Source: Chitinophagales bacterium | Lineage (GTDB): Bacteria > Bacteroidota > Bacteroidia > Chitinophagales > Chitinophagaceae | Reading direction: 5' to 3' | DNA: 64,000 bases | Assembly (NCBI GenBank): GCA_017303335.1 | Contig: JAFLBK010000001.1 | Location: 1,555,001 to 1,619,000 of the forward strand | Shown here: piece after piece, positions 20,486-29,022 of the stretch | Layout: every line of letters begins with the position of its first letter | Position numbering within the stretch: position 1 is the first letter of the stretch | Notes under the pieces: model-generated | Told to the model about the DNA's origin: nothing | What the model saw: the letters and a program-made list of their open reading frames with translations, nothing else | Database searches by the model: none | Made by a program: the position numbers and the translations under genes

Positions 20486-22702
20486 TCATTCTTCCTGGAT
20501 CATGTTATTATATCCCTTCAGGAAGATGGCGCCCAGGTTCTTGTACGGGGGGATATAATCTTCCCAGCTTTCCCGCACCGCCCTGCTGGGGTCGTTGGCA
20601 AAAAGACGGGTGAGCGAGGCCCACATGGTTTTCCAGACCAGTTTATTCCCCGATTCGAAGGTTTGATTCAGGTAATTGAGGATGGGCCGGTTGATGTCGC
20701 CGGTCCCGATCTCTTTGGTAGAAATGATGTGGGCGTCGGGATTCACGTCGATGATGTCGTTCAGGTTCTTGTACCCGCCGCAGGAACCCAGCACCACGAT
20801 GCGTGCATTGCCCGCCATGCGTTTGATGGTACGGGGCAGCCAGTAACTGTGTCCGCGGTGCACCACAACGGATGGCAGCATGTTGTTCTCGGCCAGGTAA
20901 TTATTCAGGTGTACCTGGGCGCTGTCGTCGAGGTTGGCGTCGTTGTCGAGCGGGCGGTTGGCGAATACCCACACATTGCCCTTGCGGGAGCGGATCTCGT
21001 ACCATTCCTTGCCCGGGCTGATGATCCATTCTTTCGGCGAGAAGGAACTGATGAAGGCGGGGAAGAATTTCTTCCCGTCGTCGTCGCCATACCAGTATAC
21101 CTGTTGTACGATGCGGCCGCTGTCGTCGCGGATGTCTTTGTTCTCGATTTCATAGATGGAAGGTATACCCAGTACGCTGGTGAGGTCGATCTTATTGGTG
21201 CTGTCGGCCGAAAGGAAGATGGATTTTAATAAACTGTAGATCGTTTTTCCCCGGCTGTTGTTGTTCTGCAGGGCTTTCTTCTCGTTCTCGATCACATAGC
21301 CGAGGATGGTGCTTTGCAATACCAGGTCGTTGATGCTGCTGTATGAGTCGGCCACATCCACGGCGTCTTCCAGGTTCCCGGTATTATCGAGGTTGGCGAT
21401 GAAGCCCCGCATCAGCGTTTCGGACGATTGCTTGGGCATGAATTTCAGGAAGGTGTCCAGCTTGTTGTAATTGGCGGCCATCTTGATGAACTTCTTGAAG
21501 AAATCGAAATGCACGCTCAGCAGCAGGGAATCGGTGCGGGGTTCGGCCCCCAGCCGCTGCAGCATCCGGAAGAAACTGTGTTTGTAGCTGGAGGTATAGA
21601 TCTCGCTTTCGCTCATCACCATCATGAAATAAATATCCACCGCAGAGAGTGAATCGATCGACCGCATGCGCTGGTTGATATTGCTGAGGTCGTGCAGGGT
21701 ATTGATGGGGGTAACAAAATGCTGGATGGCCTTGGTGCGGAGTACTTCGCGGAGGCCATTCGGACCGAACAGGGCGATCGGCGTGTCTTTGGCGGGCGAT
21801 ACCATCCGTTTGAAATATTCGATCTCGGTTTGCACCAGCAGTTTGAAATAGCCCACGCTGTCGTAACCGGTTTCCCCGTCGCCTACATATTTTTTGATGC
21901 TCTCAACGGTCTTGCGACCCTTGAGCAGGTCGTCGAGAAAGGGGAAGTAGAAAAGGGCATTGGGTGTCTTGCTCAGCTCCACCACCGCTACCACGAGTGG
22001 GTTTTTATTCCGGTGAACCAGCATGCCGAGTTTGGATTCGGCGGCCTGCGCTACCGAGTAGATCGATGTCGGGTTGAATTTGCAACTGATCACGATCAGG
22101 GAGTCGGCAAAAGGTTCATTGATATAGGGTTCGATGGTCTGGAGAATCTTGTCGGGATGGATGACACAGAATTTCTGGTAGAGGATCTTCTTGCTGTCGG
22201 CGTAACCTTTGTTCTCGGAAAAAATCTCCGCGTTGATGCGGCCCAGGGCATAGGGCACTTCCTGGATAAACGGCGCCATGCTCTGGCTGTCGATATTGGC
22301 CTGCATGATCTTCTCGAAATTTTCCAGCAACATGGGGGCGTAGGCCGGGTTGAGTTCCTTGTTGCGCACACCGTGGCGATAACCCCGTACGAGGCTTTCG
22401 ATATAACTCAGGTAGCGTATCTTCTGGTTATTGCTGATGAGCTTTTCGTTCAACTCCACCTTATCCTGCAGTTCGTTCACCTTCCGCAGCATCACGTCGG
22501 CGATGATCTGGTTGATGTCCACGGCATGGGTGGCCCGGATCTGGCCGTCGGCTTTGCCGTCGATCTTATCCAGTTGCAGTTGCTCTTCATTGATCCGGTC
22601 GTGAAATAATTGCCGTTGCAGGGGCACTTTTACCGTATCAACGGCAGCCCGGGCGGATACAGACAGGAAAAGCAGGATGAACAATAGCAGGTTTATTCTC
22701 AT
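20486..22702 (-). CDS. Secreted 738-residue protein, putative clan CD (caspase/CHAT-like) peptidase
   Basis: Signal peptide at residues 1-19 (MRINLLLFILLFLSVSARA). The middle (about 60-550) is mostly helical with no family I recognise. Near the C-terminus, a hydrophobic strand leads to HRGH (His615, His618), and 26 residues later the strand ARIVVLGSC ends in Cys641 followed by GG. A His-Gly block followed by a hydrophobic strand ending in Cys is the catalytic layout of clan CD cysteine peptidases (gingipain, separase, CHAT, caspase). This is inferred from motif spacing alone. It would act in the periplasm or at the cell surface. A divergent two-component system lies upstream, and the ABC exporter is downstream in the same direction. 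Confidence 0.55.
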   Translation of the reverse strand: MRINLLLFILLFLSVSARAAVDTVKVPLQRQLFHDRINEEQLQLDKIDGKADGQIRATHAVDINQIIADVMLRKVNELQDKVELNEKLISNNQKIRYLSYIESLVRGYRHGVRNKELNPAYAPMLLENFEKIMQANIDSQSMAPFIQEVPYALGRINAEIFSENKGYADSKKILYQKFCVIHPDKILQTIEPYINEPFADSLIVISCKFNPTSIYSVAQAAESKLGMLVHRNKNPLVVAVVELSKTPNALFYFPFLDDLLKGRKTVESIKKYVGDGETGYDSVGYFKLLVQTEIEYFKRMVSPAKDTPIALFGPNGLREVLRTKAIQHFVTPINTLHDLSNINQRMRSIDSLSAVDIYFMMVMSESEIYTSSYKHSFFRMLQRLGAEPRTDSLLLSVHFDFFKKFIKMAANYNKLDTFLKFMPKQSSETLMRGFIANLDNTGNLEDAVDVADSYSSINDLVLQSTILGYVIENEKKALQNNNSRGKTIYSLLKSIFLSADSTNKIDLTSVLGIPSIYEIENKDIRDDSGRIVQQVYWYGDDDGKKFFPAFISSFSPKEWIISPGKEWYEIRSRKGNVWVFANRPLDNDANLDDSAQVHLNNYLAENNMLPSVVVHRGHSYWLPRTIKRMAGNARIVVLGSCGGYKNLNDIIDVNPDAHIISTKEIGTGDINRPILNYLNQTFESGNKLVWKTMWASLTRLFANDPSRAVRESWEDYIPPYKNLGAIFLKGYNNMIQEE

Positions 22703-22794
22703 AGACGATGCTGCAAAGATGCTAAAAATAGGCGAGGGGCTGCATATATGGCCTCCGATGCTTTGAAAATTCTTGTTAATCAGCCCGGTTTACT

Positions 22795-22860
22795 TAACAA
22801 TTTGATAATACCTCTTCCGATCCCTTTGTTCATGCCAATAAAGGCTAAAGACTATTTTTG
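22795..22860 (+). promoter_or_regulatory. Response regulator promoter with a two-copy TAA(C/T) repeat
   Basis: TAAC at 22795 and TAAT at 22806 are 11 nt apart. TATTTTTG (22853-22860), a full -7 match, lies 8 nt before the ATG. With only two copies, 47 nt above the -7 element, this is weaker than the other sites. If real, it would mean autoregulation. Confidence 0.4.
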
Positions 22861-22868
22861 CACCCGAT

Positions 22869-23552
22869 ATGAGTACGTCCAATACCGTAAAGAAAATATT
22901 GATTGCCGATGACGAACCGGATATCCTCGAGATCATTCAGTACAACCTGAAGAACGAAGGGTATGAAGTAGCGGCCGCGAAGAATGGCAACGATGCCCTG
23001 GAGCTCGCCAAACGTTTCAATCCCGACCTGATCATACTGGATATCATGATGCCCGGCAAAACCGGCATCGAAGTGTGCAACCTGCTGCGCATGCAACCGG
23101 CTTTCAGCAAAACACTCATCATTTTTCTTACCGCCCTGAGCGACGAAACCACGGAGATCAAGGGACTGGAAACCGGCGCTGATGATTACCTCACCAAGCC
23201 GATCAGTCCGAAAGTGCTGGTGAGTAAGGTGAATTCGCTGTTCCGCCGTATCACGAAAGAAGATACCGGCCTGCTGCAGATCGGCGACCTGAAGATCGAC
23301 CGCGAAAAGTACATGGTCAATTACCAGGGGAACGACATTACGCTTGCCCGGAAAGAATTCGAGTTGCTGGCGCTGCTGGCAGGCAAGCCCGGGAAAGTAT
23401 TCCTCCGCAACGAGATCCTCAACCAGGTATGGGGCACCGAAGTGATCGTGGGCGACCGTACCATCGACGTGCATATCCGCAAGATCCGCCAGAAACTGAA
23501 TCTCGACTGTATCACTACCGTGAAAGGAGTTGGTTATAAATTCGAGATGTGA
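22869..23552 (+). CDS. OmpR/PhoB-family response regulator
   Basis: 227 residues. Receiver domain at 8-125, with acidic pocket D14/D15, phosphoacceptor D58 (LIILDIMMPG) and K110. Winged-helix DNA-binding domain at about 135-227, ending VKGVGYKFEM, as in PhoB. It is paired with the kinase 90 nt downstream. OmpR-family regulators bind direct repeats with a period near 10-11 nt, and repeats of that period occur upstream of several nearby phosphate-related genes. I infer a PhoB-like role from this context; the sequence class alone would not prove it. Confidence 0.9.
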   Translation: MSTSNTVKKILIADDEPDILEIIQYNLKNEGYEVAAAKNGNDALELAKRFNPDLIILDIMMPGKTGIEVCNLLRMQPAFSKTLIIFLTALSDETTEIKGLETGADDYLTKPISPKVLVSKVNSLFRRITKEDTGLLQIGDLKIDREKYMVNYQGNDITLARKEFELLALLAGKPGKVFLRNEILNQVWGTEVIVGDRTIDVHIRKIRQKLNLDCITTVKGVGYKFEM

Positions 23553-23563
23553 GTTCGTTAATT

Positions 23564-23586
23564 GTTCATGGTTCATAGTTCATAGT
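23564..23586. repeat. GTTCATrGTTCATAG repeat between regulator and kinase
   Basis: Three tandem GTTCAT-type words in the 90-nt operon gap (GTTCATG, GTTCATAG, TTCATAG). This is a word-like repeat of the kind common in Bacteroidota intergenic DNA. Confidence 0.5.
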
Positions 23587-23642
23587 TTTTTACTTTCGCA
23601 ACAGTCGGGCCATGCGCAATGTGCCACGATCAATGAACCAGG

Positions 23643-24692
23643 ATGCTTTCCAAGAAAAATATCTCCCCGCAACAATTATCCGCGTTAACGGCGCTGGCTC
23701 TGTCCATCCCCATCGCGGTGGGCATCTATGTATTTAAACCCGTCTGGTGGATCGCGTTGATTTCATTCGGGGTGATCTTCCTCGGTTCATTCGGCCTCAT
23801 CCTCTATACCGTTCAAACCTTCATCTACCGGAAGATCAAACTCATCTATAAGTTCATCTACCAGACCAAGGCAAGCAGGAAAGAAGAATTTTACTATAAG
23901 AATATCCTCCCGCAAAAAGGTATTGATGAAGTGCGGGCCGACGTAGAAGCCTGGGCCGAACAACGGAAGGCCGAGATTGAAATGCTGCAGCAGAATGAAG
24001 CCTACCGCAAAGAGTTCCTGCAGAACCTCAGCCATGAATTGAAGACGCCCATCTTTGCGATACAGGGTTATGTAGATACCCTGCTCGGCGGGGCGCTTGA
24101 GAACACGGAGGTGAACCGGAAATTCCTTCAAAGCACTTCCCGCAACATCGACCGGCTGGTGAACCTGGTGGACGACCTTGATGCCATCTCCAAGCTTGAG
24201 AGCGGCGAACAGTTGCTGCTCATGGATAGTTTTGTGGTACAGGACCTCCTGCGGGAAGTATACGATTCGCTTTCCATCAAGGCAGACGAAAAAGACATCC
24301 GTTGTATTATTAAAAAAGGCTGCGAAGCCCCGCTGCATGTATATGCCGATAAGGAAAAGATCCGCCAGGTATTCATCAACCTGGTCGATAACGCGATCAA
24401 ATACGGGAAACAGCATGGCACCATTGAAGCCAGCTTTTACAAAGTAGACGGCGCCCGGGTATTGATCGAGATCAGCGACGACGGATCCGGCATTGCCGAA
24501 GACCACCTGCCCCGCATTTTCGAACGGTTTTACCGTACCGACCTCGCCCGCAGCCGCAAAGTAGGCGGCAGTGGCCTGGGACTGGCCATCTGCAAACACA
24601 TCATCGAAGCGCATGGTCAAACGATTCATGTGCGCAGCACCATCGATGTAGGCAGTACGTTTGGATTTACCTTACAGAGCCGGAAAGAATAA
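23643..24692 (+). CDS. PhoR-like membrane sensor histidine kinase
   Basis: 349 residues. Two membrane helices (about 13-30 and 35-60) joined by only a few residues, so there is no real periplasmic sensor domain, as in PhoR. A coiled linker follows, then the H-box with His131 (FLQNLSHELKTP) and the ATPase domain: N-box NLVDNAIKYGK, G1 DDGSGI, F-box RIFERFYR and G2 GGSGLGLAI. No PAS domain is evident. The lack of a ligand-binding ectodomain suggests sensing through another membrane protein, as PhoR does through the phosphate transporter and PhoU. Confidence 0.9.
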   Translation: MLSKKNISPQQLSALTALALSIPIAVGIYVFKPVWWIALISFGVIFLGSFGLILYTVQTFIYRKIKLIYKFIYQTKASRKEEFYYKNILPQKGIDEVRADVEAWAEQRKAEIEMLQQNEAYRKEFLQNLSHELKTPIFAIQGYVDTLLGGALENTEVNRKFLQSTSRNIDRLVNLVDDLDAISKLESGEQLLLMDSFVVQDLLREVYDSLSIKADEKDIRCIIKKGCEAPLHVYADKEKIRQVFINLVDNAIKYGKQHGTIEASFYKVDGARVLIEISDDGSGIAEDHLPRIFERFYRTDLARSRKVGGSGLGLAICKHIIEAHGQTIHVRSTIDVGSTFGFTLQSRKE

Positions 24693-24733
24693 TCTTTTTT
24701 GAATCCGGCGAATGCCGGGGTGGTTCGGATACT

Positions 24734-24766
24734 TAACGGATACTTAATGCAAAGCTAACATTGGAG
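24734..24766 (+). promoter_or_regulatory. Putative Pho-box-like operator, three 11-nt repeats
   Basis: TAAC (24734), TAAT (24745) and TAAC (24756) at an exact 11-nt period. It stands between the two-component system and the lipid-remodelling operon, on the coding strand. A poor -7-like TTTCTTTA starts 25 nt after the last repeat, the same distance as in front of the TonB receptor. Confidence 0.6.
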
Positions 24767-24812
24767 TAAGACAGGCGTTGTTTCTTTACGAACACCAATC
24801 ACCGATCCTGTC

Positions 24813-24914
24813 ATGAAAAAAATCCCCTTGTTCCTGCTCGACCTGCTGGTACAGGCATACCTGTTGAGGCTTTTCTTCGTTGATCCTTCTTCCCGTTTGC
24901 ACAATATTCATTGA
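24813..24914 (+). CDS. 33-codon hydrophobic small ORF coupled to the metallophosphoesterase
   Basis: ATG 24813 to TGA 24912-24914. The peptide begins MKKIPLFLLDLLVQAYLL and ends DPSSRLHNIH: one basic, hydrophobic N-terminal helix and a short polar tail. Its stop overlaps the next ATG as TGATG, the same coupling seen between the next two genes. It could be a membrane microprotein or a leader peptide that delivers ribosomes to the downstream start. It may also be chance; I know no homologue. Confidence 0.4.
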   Translation: MKKIPLFLLDLLVQAYLLRLFFVDPSSRLHNIH

Positions 24915-25768
24915 TGAAGGAGACTAAAAAAAGGAAGGTGGACATACTGGTTCTCTCCGACGTACACCTGGGTACTTATGGTTGTCATGCCAAAGAACTA
25001 TTGCTTTACCTGAAAACGATCAAGCCTAAGACCGTCGTGCTTAACGGCGACATCATTGATATCTGGCAGTTCAGCAAACGATATTGGCCCAAGAGCCACA
25101 TGAAAGTGGTGAAACAACTGATGACCTGGCTGAGCAAGGGAGTGAAGATCTATTACATCACCGGCAATCACGATGAAATGCTGCGCAGGTTCGCCGGTTT
25201 TAAAATGGGTTCCCTGCGCATCGTGAACAAACTGGTTCTTGATCTTGATGAGCAGAACAAAGCCTGGTTCTTTCACGGCGACGTGTTCGATGTAACCATG
25301 CAGCACAGTAAATGGCTGGCAAAACTGGGCGCCGTGGGCTACGATCTGCTTATACTGATCAACCGGATCGCCAATTTCATTTCTGAACGGATCTTTAAAA
25401 GAGGAAAACTATCGCTTTCTAAAAAGATAAAGAATGGCGTGAAGACCGCCGTGAAGTTTATCAACAATTTCGAACAGACAGCCGCCGACATCGGTATCAG
25501 CAACGGTTACCAGTATGTTGTGTGCGGGCATATACATCAGCCCGAAATGCGGGCGATCAGTAATACACATGGATCGATCCTGTACCTGAACAGCGGCGAC
25601 TGGATCGAGAATCTTACGGCGCTTGAATACAACGATGGCAATTGGCGGATCTACCGCTTCGATGAAGTGGAAATGCTCGACATGAGCGTGAATGACCATG
25701 AGGAGGAATACAACAACAACCAGCTGTTCGAAAACCTGGTGGAAGAATTCAACCTGATGAAACAGTGA
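24914..25768 (+). CDS. PlcP/LpxH2-like calcineurin-fold metallophosphoesterase
   Basis: 284 residues from ATG 24914 (a TTG lies one codon upstream). The two-metal phosphoesterase motifs are complete: D16-x-H18 (LSDVHLGTYGC), GD-x-x-D (45-49), GNHDE (84-88), a HGD motif near 125 and GHIHQPEM near 208, then LNSGDWIENLTAL. The text matches the family annotated as UDP-2,3-diacylglucosamine diphosphatase-like. That family includes PlcP of alphaproteobacteria, which strips head groups from phospholipids to give diacylglycerol under phosphate starvation (SDVHLGTxGC and GDWVExxTAL are features I remember in PlcP). It is translationally coupled to a glycosyltransferase. A lipid A role (LpxH-like) remains the alternative. 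Confidence 0.85.
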   Translation: MKETKKRKVDILVLSDVHLGTYGCHAKELLLYLKTIKPKTVVLNGDIIDIWQFSKRYWPKSHMKVVKQLMTWLSKGVKIYYITGNHDEMLRRFAGFKMGSLRIVNKLVLDLDEQNKAWFFHGDVFDVTMQHSKWLAKLGAVGYDLLILINRIANFISERIFKRGKLSLSKKIKNGVKTAVKFINNFEQTAADIGISNGYQYVVCGHIHQPEMRAISNTHGSILYLNSGDWIENLTALEYNDGNWRIYRFDEVEMLDMSVNDHEEEYNNNQLFENLVEEFNLMKQ

Positions 25769-26856
25769 TGAAGATACTTTATGCTATACAGGGAACCGGT
25801 AATGGCCACCTCAGCCGGGCCCGGGATATCATACCCATCCTGCAAAAGAAAGGGGAATTGGATATCCTCGTAAGCGGCATACAGGCCGATGTGGACCTGC
25901 CGTACCCGGTCAAGTATCGTTTCAAAGGGCTCAGTTTTATTTTTGGAAAGAAGGGGGGTGTCGACCTGCTCAAGACCTACCAGAAAAGCAATCTCAAACA
26001 ATTGTACAAAGAGATCACAAGCCTGCCGGTGGAAGACTATGATCTCGTCATCAACGACTTTGAACCCGTGAGCGCCTGGGCCTGCCGGATGAAGAAAAAA
26101 CAATGTATCGGTCTGAGTCACCAGGCTGCTGTCATCAATAAAAAATCACCGAAGCCAACAAAAAAGGACCCCGTCGGCAAGGCCGTGCTGAATCATTATG
26201 CGCCGGTAAGCAAAGCGTATGGTTTTCATTTCGGCATGTACGATAAGGAGATATTTACCCCGGTTATCCGCAGCCAGGTTCGCCTGGCCAATGCCCGCAA
26301 GGAGGGGCATTATACCGTGTACCTTCCTGCATACAGCGACGAACGTATCCTGAAAGTACTGGGTGAGCTAAAAGATATCCAATGGGAAGTATTCAGTAAA
26401 CATACCAGGAAGGAGTATAAAAAAGGGAATGTGCATATTCGCCCCGTGCATAACGATGCATTCATTGATAGCTTCATCCGCTGTACGGGAATACTCTGCG
26501 GAGCCGGATTTGAAACACCGGCCGAAGCCCTGTTTATGAAAAAGAAATTGATGGTGATACCCATGAAAGGCCAGTACGAACAGCAATGCAACGCGGACGC
26601 CCTGGCGGATATGGGTGTGCCCGTTCTGAAAAGCCTGAAGCGAAAGCACCTCGAAAAGATAAAAACCTGGGCAAATGAAAAGCAATTGATTCTTGTGAAT
26701 TATCCCAACAACACCGAACGCATCCTGGATATGATCATCCGCAAACATGCCGGTGAGCAACAAAAGGAAACTCCGGAAACGACACCGGGTATTTATACGC
26801 TGAAGAAACTGAAAGAAAAGAGCCTGGGTAAAATCATGAATCAAACCGGTATATGA
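25768..26856 (+). CDS. GT28-like glycosyltransferase, MJ1255/VC2487 type
   Basis: 362 residues from ATG 25768, which overlaps the previous stop (TGATG). The N-terminal GTGNGHLSRA loop (9-18) is the GT-B/GT28 nucleotide-sugar fold start, as in MurG and MGDG synthases. A late ILCGAGFETPAEALFMKKKLMVIP block is the donor-binding region. The C-terminal 60 residues are basic. It probably transfers a sugar from a UDP-sugar to a lipid acceptor at the inner membrane. Directly after a PlcP-like enzyme, diacylglycerol is the natural candidate acceptor. This is inferred from context. Confidence 0.8.
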   Translation: MKILYAIQGTGNGHLSRARDIIPILQKKGELDILVSGIQADVDLPYPVKYRFKGLSFIFGKKGGVDLLKTYQKSNLKQLYKEITSLPVEDYDLVINDFEPVSAWACRMKKKQCIGLSHQAAVINKKSPKPTKKDPVGKAVLNHYAPVSKAYGFHFGMYDKEIFTPVIRSQVRLANARKEGHYTVYLPAYSDERILKVLGELKDIQWEVFSKHTRKEYKKGNVHIRPVHNDAFIDSFIRCTGILCGAGFETPAEALFMKKKLMVIPMKGQYEQQCNADALADMGVPVLKSLKRKHLEKIKTWANEKQLILVNYPNNTERILDMIIRKHAGEQQKETPETTPGIYTLKKLKEKSLGKIMNQTGI

Positions 26857-28247
26857 GCATGTTGTTCAGCAGGGATGATTTTGGCGATGCCTTCCGCTGG
26901 GGCGTTTCCACGGCGGCTTACCAGGTGGAAGGAGCACACGATGCCGATGGAAAAGGGCCTTCCATTTGGGATGATTTCGTAAAGCGGCGCCGGAAAATCC
27001 GCAATGGCGATCACGGGAACCAGGCCTGTAATCACTACCACCGATACACCGAAGACCTGGCGCTGATCTACAACCTTCATATTCCCAACTACCGCTTTTC
27101 CATTTCCTGGAGCCGGTTGCTGCCGCAGGGAATCGGTGCGGTCAATTACAAAGGCGTCAATTTCTACAACCACCTGATCGATTTTTGTCTCGAACTGGGC
27201 ATCGAACCCTGGATCACCCTTTACCACTGGGATCTCCCGCTGGCCCTGCAGAAAAAAGGCGGGTGGACGAACCGGGATATTATTCACTGGTTCAGCTATT
27301 ACGTGGATTGCTGTATCAAGCATTTTGGCGACCGGGTGAAATACTGGATGGTGCTCAACGAACCCATGGTATTCACCGGGGCCGGGCATTTCCTGGGCGT
27401 GCACGCCCCGGGCAAAAGGGGATTGAGCAGTTTTCTTTCTGCAGCACACCACGCAGCCCTGTGCCAGGCCGAAGGCGGCCGGGTCATACGCTCACTTCGC
27501 AGTGATTGTAAGATCGGAACAACCTTTTCCTATTCGCATATTGAGCCTTATCGTCATTATGCCGAGAAAGATAATGTGGCAGCCGCCCGTGCCGATGCCT
27601 TGCTCAACCGTATGTTCCTGGAGCCCCTGCTGGGGATGGGTTACCCCACGCAAACACTAAAGGTGCTGGAGCGCATCGAGCGGTTCATGTACCCACACGA
27701 TGAAAAGAAACTTGCCTTTGAGATGGATTTTATCGGGCTGCAGAACTATACCCGGGAATTAGCAACCTATGCACCGCTGGTTCCTTTCGCAAAAGCGAAG
27801 CTGGTTAATGCCCGCAAAAGAAATGTAGCATATACCCAGATGGGTTGGGAAGTGTACCCTCCGGCGATCTATGAAGCGCTGAAGCGGGTGGATGCCTACG
27901 CGGGGGTCAAGGAAATCATCATCACCGAAAACGGAGCTGCATTCCAGGATGTACCCGATCAGGGTGTGGTTGATGATCCTAAGCGGGTTCGGTTCCTGCA
28001 AGACCATATAGCCCAGGTGCTGCTGGCCAGGCGGGAAGGGGTTAAGGTAAATGGCTATTTCGTGTGGACGCTGCTCGACAATTTTGAATGGGCCGAAGGA
28101 TATTATCCAAAATTCGGACTGGTGCATGTTGATTTTGCGACACAACGACGAGTGGTCAAGAATTCCGGTTACTGGTACCGCGACTTTTTAGGAAATGCGC
28201 CTGTTTCTGCCCAGGGAGACGATCCGGGTATGATCCGGAGTTATTGA
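26853..28247 (+). CDS. GH1 family beta-glycosidase
   Basis: 464 residues, full GH1 length. The acid/base Glu170 is in VLNEP and the nucleophile Glu359 in ITENG. The N-terminal FRWGVSTAAYQVEGA signature and the C-terminal WTLLDNFEWAEGY substrate-binding loop are present. There is no signal peptide, so it is cytosolic. The start overlaps the glycosyltransferase stop (ATGA). A retaining beta-glucosidase coupled to a glycosyltransferase is unusual. It may trim or transglycosylate glycolipids, as the plant GH1 enzyme SFR2 does with galactolipids, or simply hydrolyse disaccharides. Confidence 0.93.
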   Translation: MSMLFSRDDFGDAFRWGVSTAAYQVEGAHDADGKGPSIWDDFVKRRRKIRNGDHGNQACNHYHRYTEDLALIYNLHIPNYRFSISWSRLLPQGIGAVNYKGVNFYNHLIDFCLELGIEPWITLYHWDLPLALQKKGGWTNRDIIHWFSYYVDCCIKHFGDRVKYWMVLNEPMVFTGAGHFLGVHAPGKRGLSSFLSAAHHAALCQAEGGRVIRSLRSDCKIGTTFSYSHIEPYRHYAEKDNVAAARADALLNRMFLEPLLGMGYPTQTLKVLERIERFMYPHDEKKLAFEMDFIGLQNYTRELATYAPLVPFAKAKLVNARKRNVAYTQMGWEVYPPAIYEALKRVDAYAGVKEIIITENGAAFQDVPDQGVVDDPKRVRFLQDHIAQVLLARREGVKVNGYFVWTLLDNFEWAEGYYPKFGLVHVDFATQRRVVKNSGYWYRDFLGNAPVSAQGDDPGMIRSY

Positions 28248-28343
28248 TATAATAATCAGGTAACGACCTGTTGATCCTGCCATAAAACAGGGTAAATAGA
28301 TTTACCGTGCAGTTTTCAATTTACATTGGGAAGTAAAGAAGAA

Positions 28344-28368
28344 AGGCCCCGTCTCGAAAACGGGGCCT
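28344..28368. terminator. Terminator between convergent genes
   Basis: 9-bp stem AGGCCCCGT/ACGGGGCCT with a 7-nt loop. The flanks are only moderately T-rich on either strand. It ends the lipid operon, and possibly the facing gene too. Confidence 0.7.
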
Positions 28369-28420
28369 CTCTCTATTCGTTATAGGGTTGATCAGTATTG
28401 CCGGTTAGCGGGATGCACAG

Positions 28421-28939
28421 CTACGGTAGCAGCAGGTCGGGTTGCTTCATCATGCCCTGGGCCGAAGAAGCGCTGTGTGGCTGCAAGGCATACCAGCAAA
28501 GCACCAGCAGCAGGCTGGCAAAGCGGCCGTTGAGCAGCAGCGATTTTGTTTTACCCAACCGTTGGGTGATGGAATGGAAACTGCAGGTGAGCAGGTTGCG
28601 CTGCATGGATTCATCAAAGAGGGTAAGTTCGCCGTTCTCGTCCTGGTTGTATACGAAAACGTATTTCCTGCCATCCATTTCCACAACGCCCTTACCCGAC
28701 CCGGGCTTCAGTTCTTCCACCTTGCCCATGCGGATGCCGTATTCGTTGCGGATGAGTTTCTTGCGGGAGAAAATGCCTTTATCCTCGAAGGAAAAGATCC
28801 GTTTGCCCAGCCGGCTTACCATGCGGGCAAAACGGGTGCGGCCGCTGAAGGAGATGTTGGCGAGCCGTTCATCGGCCTCCCAGAGTTCAAATGTTTCGTT
28901 CAAAGACCCATTGTTTACGCTAACCCATTTCATAAACAT
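28421..28939 (-). CDS. Hypothetical beta-rich protein with C-terminal hydrophobic helix
   Basis: 172 residues; start ATG 28939 or 28933. I do not recognise it. It shows many short beta strands (GSLNETFELWEADERLANISF, read as alternating; KYVFVYNQDENGELTLFD), which resembles the LURP/Tubby or scramblase-like barrel pattern, then a hydrophobic segment (FASLLLVLCWYAL, about 143-155). No signal peptide. A three-copy TAAC repeat lies 84-109 nt upstream, in opposite orientation, so it may belong to the same regulon. The link is weak. Confidence 0.65.
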   Translation of the reverse strand: MFMKWVSVNNGSLNETFELWEADERLANISFSGRTRFARMVSRLGKRIFSFEDKGIFSRKKLIRNEYGIRMGKVEELKPGSGKGVVEMDGRKYVFVYNQDENGELTLFDESMQRNLLTCSFHSITQRLGKTKSLLLNGRFASLLLVLCWYALQPHSASSAQGMMKQPDLLLP

Positions 28940-29022
28940 ATCGGTTTGGTTGACTGTGAAAATAATTTCTTCTTTTGGGAGATACAGCCCTGTGGACGAG
29001 AATGTGGCTTAAATGTGCATAG

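Noticed and set aside
24706-24719. CCGGC-GAAT-GCCGG hairpin after the histidine kinase
   Set aside because: No T-run follows and the stem is only 5 bp, so I do not call it a terminator.
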